Origin: JADJLQ01 sp044227925
Lineage (GTDB): Bacteria; Bacteroidota; Bacteroidia; Chitinophagales; Saprospiraceae
DNA length: 64,000 bases
Assembly: GCA_044227925.1 (NCBI GenBank)
Contig: JBGAVW010000011.1
Coordinates: forward strand, 30,987-94,986
Direction: 5' to 3'
Shown here: positions 8,610-15,198 of the stretch, piece by piece
Position numbering within the stretch: the stretch's first letter is position 1
Layout of the letters: each line of letters begins with the position of its first letter
The notes under the pieces: generated by a model
Seen by the model: only the letters and a program-made list of their open reading frames with translations
The model's database searches: none
What the model was told of the DNA's origin: nothing
Program-made: the position numbers and the translations under genes

Positions 8610-9673
8610 TCAGAGAGACTGTGATAAAACTATTATTAGCTCCGTTCTCTTTACTCTACGGTGGCATAATAAGTATACGGAATATCTTGTATAAAAAAGA
8701 AGTACTGAAATCAGTAAAGTTTGATATTCCGGTAGTAAGTATTGGCAATTTGAGTGTGGGAGGTACCGGCAAGACTCCGCATATCGATTATATGGTTTCG
8801 TGGCTAAAAGAATACATGCAAGTAGGGATACTTAGCAGGGGGTATAAACGGGAAAGCACCGGATTTGTCATCGGTCAGCAAGCAAGAGATGTAAAAAAAA
8901 TAGGTGACGAACCCTTTCAGTTTCTATCAAAACATCCTGATGTCCCGATTGCTGTTTCTGAAAACAGGGAAATAGGAATTCCCCTGTTATTAAAATCATT
9001 TCCTGAAACAAGACTGATTTTTCTTGATGATGCTTTTCAGCACCTGAGCGTAAAACCTCATATCAATATCTTGCTCACTTCCTATGACGCATTGTTTACA
9101 CGCGATTTTATTTTGCCTTCAGGCAGGTTGCGTGAGTGGCGATCCAGCTACAAAAGAGCAGATATCATCATAGTTACTAAATGTCCCCGTGATCTGACGC
9201 ATGATCGTTCCATCAACCTGATCAATGAAATAAAACCGATGGCACACCAGCAGTTATTCTTCACGGATTTCAGATATAAAATGCCGTATTATATTTTTAA
9301 TACTGGGTATAAATGGGAGTGGAACCCAGATACCTATATATTGCTGGTATCCGGAATAGCCAATACCGAATACCTTGAAAAATATTTAGAACCTAAAGGA
9401 AAACACATTCAAAAATATTCTTTTGCCGATCATCACTGGTATACTAACTATGATATGGGACAAATAAAAAGACAATTTGATGAGCTTCCCGGGAATAATA
9501 AAATTATCATTACTACCGAAAAAGATGCAACCCGGTTTCAATTGCATCGAAATTACCTGGTTGAAAATAAATTGCCTTTGTTTATACTTCCAATAGAAGT
9601 ACGTTTCTTATTTGACGATGAAGAAAAATTTAAAAACCTCATCACCGAGAGATTATTGGAATTTAAAACATAG
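8606..9673 (+). CDS. lpxK: Tetraacyldisaccharide 4'-kinase LpxK
   Basis: 355 residues from ATG 8606. LpxK phosphorylates the 4' position of the lipid A disaccharide at the inner membrane. The N-terminus has a membrane-associated helix (IKLLLAPFSLLYGGIISI), followed by the P-loop SVGGTGKTPH, then LSRGYKRES and FLDDAFQHLSVKPH. ATG 8606 shares an ATGA with the DUF2851 stop and gives the usual LpxK N-terminus; the frame opens 15 codons earlier but those are not family-like. The gene also shows that the organism makes lipid A-bearing outer membrane. Confidence 0.95.
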   Translation: MIRETVIKLLLAPFSLLYGGIISIRNILYKKEVLKSVKFDIPVVSIGNLSVGGTGKTPHIDYMVSWLKEYMQVGILSRGYKRESTGFVIGQQARDVKKIGDEPFQFLSKHPDVPIAVSENREIGIPLLLKSFPETRLIFLDDAFQHLSVKPHINILLTSYDALFTRDFILPSGRLREWRSSYKRADIIIVTKCPRDLTHDRSINLINEIKPMAHQQLFFTDFRYKMPYYIFNTGYKWEWNPDTYILLVSGIANTEYLEKYLEPKGKHIQKYSFADHHWYTNYDMGQIKRQFDELPGNNKIIITTEKDATRFQLHRNYLVENKLPLFILPIEVRFLFDDEEKFKNLITERLLEFKT

Positions 9674-9747
9674 GTTAATCAGGAACGTTTATTTCTCTCC
9701 AAAAGTATACCAGCGGCTTGTACCAAACCTTTTTCAAATACGGTGTG

Positions 9748-11145
9748 CTACTTCATCACCATTACTCTCAATTCCCGTTGTTGACCTAAGTCCAGTTGAA
9801 AAGCTGTTCCATTAAATATAGAAACCCTGATGGTATCTTTAGCAGATACATAGGTAGTCATAATAGAACCACCCAAATCGACATTCAATGAACCATGGAT
9901 TATAGTACCTAAGTCCACTCCCTCTAAAAATATAGGGTCAGATAACCAGGATACTCTCGATGGTATTACTCCAATGTCTAATGTATCCGCTATGGCACTA
10001 AAAATTCCCTGAACACCAGAAGATAATATAATAGAATCTGCTGTAATAGATACGGTCACACCACTGCTGCCCGCAAGTACTTTTAATTGCGGAGCTACTG
10101 AGTCATTTACACCTATTGGAATCTGAGCTTCTTTGGGCTGACCCAATGAGAGTATGGGACCTTTGCCATTTCCGATTAAAAAGGAATTACGTGGCAGAGA
10201 GTCAATACCTGTACCGCCATTGGCCAAAGGTAAAATACCGCTGACTTTGGTTGTAAGATCAATGGTAGAATCAAGAATATCTTCATTCTGTATGGATCCA
10301 TCCAATAGGGCACGGGAATTGATTGCTCCTGTGCGAATATCTGTATTAATTATAGTTGAATCTAAAATCGTACGGGTATCTACCGATCCTGTTTGAAGAT
10401 CTCGGTTTATAATAGTTGAATCCAGTAAGGTACGGCTATCAATAGAACCGGTGCGAATATCCCTGTTGAGTAAGGTAGAATCAAGTATGGTACGGGAATC
10501 TACAGACCCTGTTTGAAGATCTCGGTTTAATACAGTAGAATCCAATATTTCAGAAGTGGTCACCGCCCCGGTATCAATGTCTTCTGCCAGTATCGTCTCA
10601 TTCAATATAGTACGGGAGTCTATGGCACCGGTGTTTACATCCCGGTTTAATATAGCTGAGTCTAAAATTTTGAAAGTAGTAATGGCATCATCGGCTATAT
10701 CATCGGTATAAAATGAATATGGCACGGTCATAAACTGTTGATTGCTCACAAGCTTATAATTGCCATCGTTTTTAGTTGAGATCTCTACTTTTAAAAACTG
10801 ATCTGCATCGATCCATGGCATATCCAATAATCGGGCATAAGGCTTATTCGCTGTAGGGGTTCCTTTTCCAATAATAAGATTAAATAATCCATATTTGTCT
10901 GTATTGGTGACATGGGTTTCTTCCCATTGAATAGTACCATTCAATCCCTTGGTAATTGTAAAGCGTACCCCTATCGCTTTTTGATTCAATGGTTTCCCGG
11001 TAATGTCTGTACCCACTATTTCTTTTCCTACATCATCGATGGCTACTGCCTGATAATATATTCCATTCAGGTTGCCTATTTTTTGAGACAACAAGGCAGG
11101 GATACTGATGGTCATTAATAAAATTATATAAAAAAGTTTTTTCAT
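9748..11145 (-). CDS. secreted tail-fibre-like repeat protein
   Basis: 465 residues with a signal peptide (cleavage likely after LLS). Residues 22-150 resemble the N-terminal head of Bacteroidota tail-collar-like surface proteins, ending FMTVPYSFYTDDI. Residues 160-279 are six 20-residue repeats (consensus ILDSTxxNRDLxTGSVDSRT), followed by a partial seventh. Then comes GILPLANGGTG, a motif common in phage-type tail fibres. The remaining ~150 residues form a beta-rich tip rich in Ile, Leu, Ser and Asp. No T9SS sorting domain is present. It is the last gene of a three-gene secreted unit. A surface fibre or adhesin stalk is an inference from the repeat style. Confidence 0.7.
   Translation of the reverse strand: MKKLFYIILLMTISIPALLSQKIGNLNGIYYQAVAIDDVGKEIVGTDITGKPLNQKAIGVRFTITKGLNGTIQWEETHVTNTDKYGLFNLIIGKGTPTANKPYARLLDMPWIDADQFLKVEISTKNDGNYKLVSNQQFMTVPYSFYTDDIADDAITTFKILDSAILNRDVNTGAIDSRTILNETILAEDIDTGAVTTSEILDSTVLNRDLQTGSVDSRTILDSTLLNRDIRTGSIDSRTLLDSTIINRDLQTGSVDTRTILDSTIINTDIRTGAINSRALLDGSIQNEDILDSTIDLTTKVSGILPLANGGTGIDSLPRNSFLIGNGKGPILSLGQPKEAQIPIGVNDSVAPQLKVLAGSSGVTVSITADSIILSSGVQGIFSAIADTLDIGVIPSRVSWLSDPIFLEGVDLGTIIHGSLNVDLGGSIMTTYVSAKDTIRVSIFNGTAFQLDLGQQRELRVMVMK
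10309..10668 (-). repeat. six tandem 60-bp coding repeats with 120-bp higher order
   Basis: Six in-frame 60-bp units encode residues 160-279 of the fibre-like protein. Units 3 and 5 share NRDLQTGSVD, and units 4 and 6 share DIRTG, so the newest duplication step was two units (120 bp). At DNA level the same 20-base core recurs near 10390 and 10510. A partial seventh unit continues to about 10267. Confidence 0.9.
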
Positions 11146-11174
11146 TATTGTAATGCTTTTTTGATCTTAAGAGA

Positions 11175-11813
11175 TTATTTTTCCATTAATAAGATAGCCA
11201 CCCCTACCGTCAGCCCGAATGCTGTGTTGGTGGCTTTCTGATTAGTGTTTAATTCAATATTAGATAAACCCATGAGGTAATTAAATTCTAAATAGGAGGA
11301 GAGGTATTGTGTAAATTTTATATCTATACCCGGCGTGATGTTAAGCCCCAGGTCTTGTGTTTTAATAACTCCTGATTTAGTGATATTTATTATTTCATCA
11401 TGCAGCGTTTGTGTGCCCCTCAATAATGGTGCAAAATACCCGGAAGCCACTAAATAGGGCCTTATGGTTTTAAATTTTGCACGGTATCCGACACCCAATT
11501 TGATATCAGCATATTGCATTTTCCATGAATAGTTAATGTTATCGTACACGAGGTTGGCTCCGGCATTACGCAAGCCCACCCCTCCTCTTAAATAGATGCC
11601 GGATTCGAATATATATCTAAGGCCAATGCCATATGCACCGGTGATCAGGCTTTGGTATTCTGAATTTAGTTTTTTGCCCTCACTATCTTTAAATTTAAAT
11701 GAAGGTAATAACTGGCTAACTTCTGCTGTAAATTCCGGTTGAGCAAAAGCAATGGATACCATTGCCAAAAAGCATGATATCAGTGTATACGATCTGATGG
11801 TTTTAATATACAT
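11175..11813 (-). CDS. outer-membrane beta-barrel protein
   Basis: 212 residues. It has a signal peptide ending SIAFAQ and then alternating hydrophobic/polar strands (IYLRGGVGLRNAG, YADIKLGVGYRA, YLSSYLEFNYLMGLS, FGLTVGVAIL), typical of an OmpA/PorP-like eight-stranded barrel. No catalytic motif is visible. It lies 1 bp after the T9SS-cargo gene and 29 bp before the fibre-like gene, so it probably anchors, exports or positions one of these partners; that role is inferred from context only. Confidence 0.7.
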   Translation of the reverse strand: MYIKTIRSYTLISCFLAMVSIAFAQPEFTAEVSQLLPSFKFKDSEGKKLNSEYQSLITGAYGIGLRYIFESGIYLRGGVGLRNAGANLVYDNINYSWKMQYADIKLGVGYRAKFKTIRPYLVASGYFAPLLRGTQTLHDEIINITKSGVIKTQDLGLNITPGIDIKFTQYLSSYLEFNYLMGLSNIELNTNQKATNTAFGLTVGVAILLMEK

Positions 11814-11814
11814 G

Positions 11815-12333
11815 TTATTTTGATATTATTAGTCTGATTGATTTACTATTATTTGATGCATCGCGAATAGTGATAAGATAGATACCATTTACCCACGTGG
11901 TGCAATTGATCGTGTGTTGCTTAAGATTAGATACTTTTTCTGTTTTAAAAATCCTGCCATTTATATCTGTCACTTGTATCATTGATTGGGATATTGGATC
12001 CTTGCTGTCAAGGGTGATGGATTGACTGGCCGGATTGGGATATACGGTTATATTCAGGTTTGTTTCCACATTGCTTTTTAATTCTTCAACAGAAAAGGAA
12101 ACGGGCTGTTGAAATCCCTGTGCGACAGTCCCGTTAGAATGATTAGCAATGGTATTGTAAGATTGACCGGCTGTCTGACTGATGGTGACATTCTCACTAA
12201 TCACTGCAGATGATCCATAGCTTGATATTGTTTGTCTTTTTATGGATTGGGCATTGCCATCCAATGAGGTAAACACTAAACTGATCAAAATGAGTGAAAT
12301 AGAGGTATATAAGACGGGTATTTTTTTATGCAT
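11815..12333 (-). CDS. small T9SS cargo protein with type A sorting domain
   Basis: 172 residues. After a signal peptide (ending DGNAQ) comes a short head of about 65 residues with SSYGSSAVISENVTISQTAG and a GFQQPVSF motif. The C-terminal ~75 residues are a T9SS type A sorting domain, starting at VYPNPASQSITL and ending in IRLIISK. Such proteins cross the outer membrane by type IX secretion and are normally attached to the surface. It is the first gene of the 12333-9748 unit, directly behind a promoter box. Confidence 0.8.
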   Translation of the reverse strand: MHKKIPVLYTSISLILISLVFTSLDGNAQSIKRQTISSYGSSAVISENVTISQTAGQSYNTIANHSNGTVAQGFQQPVSFSVEELKSNVETNLNITVYPNPASQSITLDSKDPISQSMIQVTDINGRIFKTEKVSNLKQHTINCTTWVNGIYLITIRDASNNSKSIRLIISK

Positions 12334-12337
12334 ATTG

Positions 12338-12345
12338 TAAATTTA
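12338..12345 (-). promoter_or_regulatory. -7-like box TAAATTTA for the secreted fibre unit
   Basis: Minus-strand TAAATTTA (TAnnTTTA) lies 4 nt before ATG 12333. It implies a very short leader for the three-gene unit. Confidence 0.4.
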
Positions 12346-12496
12346 CCTAAAATTGAAAAGAGTCATAGACTTAATATCGATTTGGGATTCATAACCATAA
12401 AACTCATATGGATTGAATTTTATTATATTTTTGATAAGGAAATTTTCACAAAGTTTTAAGGTGCGCGGTGGTCAGTAGGCAGTTGTTTCACCAACC

Positions 12497-13057
12497 CTAC
12501 AATTTTAAGATACCCCGAAATCCCCGGGCCGCATAGTATGATTCTGCCCCATTATGATATACAAATACGGTATTGTAACGGCGATCACAGAACAAAGCAC
12601 CGCCCAGGGCTCTTATATCTTCTGGTGTTTTTATCCAACTGGAGGTTTTTAAATCAAAACTTCCTAACTTCTGAAGAGCCCGGTATTGATCTTCTGTTAA
12701 AAGCGAAATTCCCATTTCCGTAGCCATTTGCTCGGCACTGGATTTGGGTTTGTTTTCTTTCCTTGACTCCCACGCAGGTCTGTCATAGCATAAACTTCTT
12801 CGACCCGATGGGCTTTCGGCTGAACAATCACAAAAATAAACATCACCCATATTTTTTTTATCCAACACTACAACATCCGGTTCTCCGCCTGTTTTTTCCA
12901 TTTCATTGAGCGTCCATACTTTTTCGATATTGCCCTGAAGTAGGGTTAGTACCGAAGGCCAGTCAAAGCCCTTATGTCTTTGCATGTTTTTTTCAAATCG
13001 TGCCTTTAAAATCTGTAGTAGGTCATCCTGTTGTTTGGATGAAATTGATTTTTTCAT
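12497..13057 (-). CDS. DUF4256 family protein
   Basis: 186 residues, cytoplasmic. It is recognised by the conserved block VYFCDCSAESPSGRRSLCYDR, the middle LLTEDQYRALQKLGSFDLKT and the end VYHNGAESYYAARGFRGILKL. DUF4256 proteins are small, widespread and of unknown function. A near-match promoter box (CATTTTTG) lies 5 nt before the ATG. It is monocistronic. Confidence 0.85.
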   Translation of the reverse strand: MKKSISSKQQDDLLQILKARFEKNMQRHKGFDWPSVLTLLQGNIEKVWTLNEMEKTGGEPDVVVLDKKNMGDVYFCDCSAESPSGRRSLCYDRPAWESRKENKPKSSAEQMATEMGISLLTEDQYRALQKLGSFDLKTSSWIKTPEDIRALGGALFCDRRYNTVFVYHNGAESYYAARGFRGILKL

Positions 13058-13161
13058 ATCTTCAAAAATGATGAATTATTTATAAAATCTATTTTAGCAA
13101 TAATTAAATCCCAAGATACAAAGTCCGGGATTGATTCTAAAATCAAGGATGGGAATTGGTT

Positions 13162-13220
13162 AAATCTTATTTTATATCCAATAACTTCTTATACTATTTT
13201 GGCGCCTTAAAATAAGATTT
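13162..13220. repeat. 13-bp perfect inverted repeat with 33-bp loop
   Basis: AAATCTTATTTTA at 13162-13174 is repeated as its exact reverse complement at 13208-13220. It lies between the divergent DUF4256 and GNAT genes. The loop carries GGCGCC and a TATTTTG promoter-like run. It could be an operator pair, a long hairpin, or the ends of a tiny decayed element; no flanking target duplication was seen. Confidence 0.6.
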
Positions 13221-13298
13221 GTCAAGAAAATGTGCGTATGGATTTTATTCTGCCATTTTATATACCTTCGATAAAAGTAAAATGCAATACTAATTTTT

Positions 13299-13697
13299 AT
13301 GGAAATTATTTACCGACACGATATCATTCCGTCAGCAGAGCAAATAATAGAATTGTATGGATTGGCGGGACTGCCAAGGCCAATTCATGATCCCTACAGG
13401 ATAAAGAAGATCTATGCAAATTCAAATTTGGTCATTACCGCCTGGCACGATCAAAAACTAGTGGGTGTAGCCCGATCCATTACCGATTTTGCATGGAGTT
13501 GTTATCTCGCTGACCTGGCTATACATCCTGAATATCAAAAATCAGGTATTGGTACTCAATTAATACAACTCACCAAATCTGCTGTAGGGGATGAAACTAT
13601 GGTTTTATTACTGAGTGTCCCTACTGCAATGGATTATTATCCTAAGGTAGGATTTACAAAAGAAAACAGGGCATTTGCAATGCATAGAGTAAAATGA
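13299..13697 (+). CDS. GNAT-family N-acetyltransferase
   Basis: 132 residues forming one GNAT domain. The acetyl-CoA pyrophosphate loop is in LADLAIHPEYQKSGIGTQLIQ (Q-x-x-G-I-G). The end, MDYYPKVGFTKENRAFAMHRV, is the usual closing strand of small GNAT enzymes. The acceptor substrate is unknown. The promoter-like run TAATTTTT directly precedes the ATG. The SGNH esterase gene begins 27 bp downstream. Confidence 0.88.
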   Translation: MEIIYRHDIIPSAEQIIELYGLAGLPRPIHDPYRIKKIYANSNLVITAWHDQKLVGVARSITDFAWSCYLADLAIHPEYQKSGIGTQLIQLTKSAVGDETMVLLLSVPTAMDYYPKVGFTKENRAFAMHRVK

Positions 13698-13724
13698 TTT
13701 TTATCACCACCATTTTGTACAGAT

Positions 13725-14570
13725 ATGAAATTAAATAATTCATTGAAATTTATAGCTTACCCTATACTTGTATTTTCTTTTTTCAGGTGTGCGTTGCCCA
13801 AAACTGCACAAAATGTCAATACCATTCCCTCTGCGCACACTGGACCCTCATCTATGCCTTCGAGAGAAAATTTTCATATCTATATCATGGCCGGACAATC
13901 CAATATGGCCGGCAGAGGAATAATTTCACCTGCTGATACGATGTCTTCACCGAGAATATTGGTCTTAAATATGGACCAAAAATGGGTTTATGCCAAGGAA
14001 CCCCTTCATCTCTATGAACCCACTCGCACTGGTTTGGACTGCGGTCTTTCATTTGGTAAAAAAATGGCCAGATCCATCCCAGATAAAATCACCATCGGCA
14101 TTTTGCCCTGTGCAGTAGGGGGTAGCAGCATAGAACAATGGTTATACGACTCAACCTACAGAAGTGTGGCGTTGTACACCAATTTTAAAACCAAAATAGA
14201 AGAAGCCAAAAAATCAGGAGTAATAAAGGGAATACTTTGGCACCAGGGCGAAAGTAATGCGGGTATAAAATCATATCCATTATTTAAATCAAGGTTAAAA
14301 GAATGTATAGAAAAAATGAGGAACGACATTGGAAATACATCATTGCCTTTTTATGCCGGATTATTAGGGAGCTTTCTCAAATCAAATGAGTTTCCTAAAT
14401 CAAAGGAAGTAAATAATGACTTGCGTGCTCTTTCAATGGAAATAAAAAATATGTATATAATTGAGACCGGTGATCTAAAACCAAAATCAGATACTATCCA
14501 TTTTGACAGCCCGTCACAACGTGAGCTGGGCCGGCGATTTGCTAAATCTGTCCTTGAATCCATCTATTGA
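13725..14570 (+). CDS. secreted sialate O-acetylesterase-like SGNH enzyme (SASA domain)
   Basis: 281 residues. It has an N-terminal signal-type hydrophobic segment; the FFRC near its end is a poor lipobox. The SGNH blocks of the carbohydrate-esterase SASA family are clear: YIMAGQSNMAGRG with the nucleophile Ser, PCAVGGSSIEQW, LWHQGESNA, and a terminal DTIHFDSPSQRELG with the His. Such enzymes remove O-acetyl groups from sugars, either sialic acid or plant polysaccharides. Since the neighbourhood carries plant-polysaccharide hydrolases and no sialic acid genes, a plant-glycan substrate is more likely, by inference. Confidence 0.82.
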   Translation: MKLNNSLKFIAYPILVFSFFRCALPKTAQNVNTIPSAHTGPSSMPSRENFHIYIMAGQSNMAGRGIISPADTMSSPRILVLNMDQKWVYAKEPLHLYEPTRTGLDCGLSFGKKMARSIPDKITIGILPCAVGGSSIEQWLYDSTYRSVALYTNFKTKIEEAKKSGVIKGILWHQGESNAGIKSYPLFKSRLKECIEKMRNDIGNTSLPFYAGLLGSFLKSNEFPKSKEVNNDLRALSMEIKNMYIIETGDLKPKSDTIHFDSPSQRELGRRFAKSVLESIY

Positions 14571-14585
14571 TTCCATATTCCTTAT

Positions 14586-14593
14586 TACTTTTA
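14586..14593 (+). promoter_or_regulatory. -7-like box TACTTTTA for the PfpI gene
   Basis: TAnnTTTA ends 4 nt before ATG 14598. A TTG lies at 14567-14569 but the spacer is only 16 nt. Confidence 0.35.
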
Positions 14594-14597
14594 TCGT

Positions 14598-15149
14598 ATG
14601 AATAAAAAAATCCTGATCATTACCGGTGATGCCGGAGAAAGTTTTGAAGTACTGTATGCCAAGCAACGATTTATAGAAGCAGGGTATATACCTGTGATAG
14701 CTGCTACATCGGCCAGGCCATTGCATTTGGTCATTCATGATTTTGAACCCGGATGGGATACCTATGTAGAGCGAGAAAAAGGATATTATGTAGTGGCAGA
14801 TATCGGATTTGATGATGTAAAAGAATCAGACTATCATGCCGTATTGTGCATAGGTGGTCGTGCTCCCGAATACTTGCGCAACGACGCCCGGGTAATCAAA
14901 CTGGTGCAAGATTTTTACAATGCAGGTAAATATGTATTGGCCATTTGTCACGGTGTACAGATCTTAGTCACGGCCGGACTGGTGGCTGATAAAAGCATCA
15001 CTTGTTACGAACATGTCAAATTTGAGGTCATCTCTTGTGGCGGGAAATACATTGCATCCAAACAGGCAGTACAAGATGGTAAAATCATTACAGGCCAGAC
15101 CTGGGAGTCACATCCTGAGTTTTATCAGTTGGTGATGAATGCCCTGTAA
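14598..15149 (+). CDS. DJ-1/PfpI family protein
   Basis: 183 residues, cytoplasmic. It has the DJ-1/PfpI fold: KILIITGDAGESFE (conserved Glu), AVLCIGGRAPEYLR, and the nucleophile elbow AICHGVQILVTAGL with the reactive Cys, plus TCYEHVK and TGQTWESHPEF near the end. Members act as deglycase/glyoxalase-type or protease-like stress proteins; the exact reaction is not readable. It ends convergent with the GH9 gene. Confidence 0.87.
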   Translation: MNKKILIITGDAGESFEVLYAKQRFIEAGYIPVIAATSARPLHLVIHDFEPGWDTYVEREKGYYVVADIGFDDVKESDYHAVLCIGGRAPEYLRNDARVIKLVQDFYNAGKYVLAICHGVQILVTAGLVADKSITCYEHVKFEVISCGGKYIASKQAVQDGKIITGQTWESHPEFYQLVMNAL

Positions 15150-15198
15150 AGCATATACGTTACTTTTAGTATCAGAGGTTTAAACTAAAAAAGATGGT

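Noticed and set aside
10267..10668. tandem 60-bp repeats as a CRISPR array
   Set aside because: Units are contiguous, in frame and coding, without unique spacers, so they are protein repeats.
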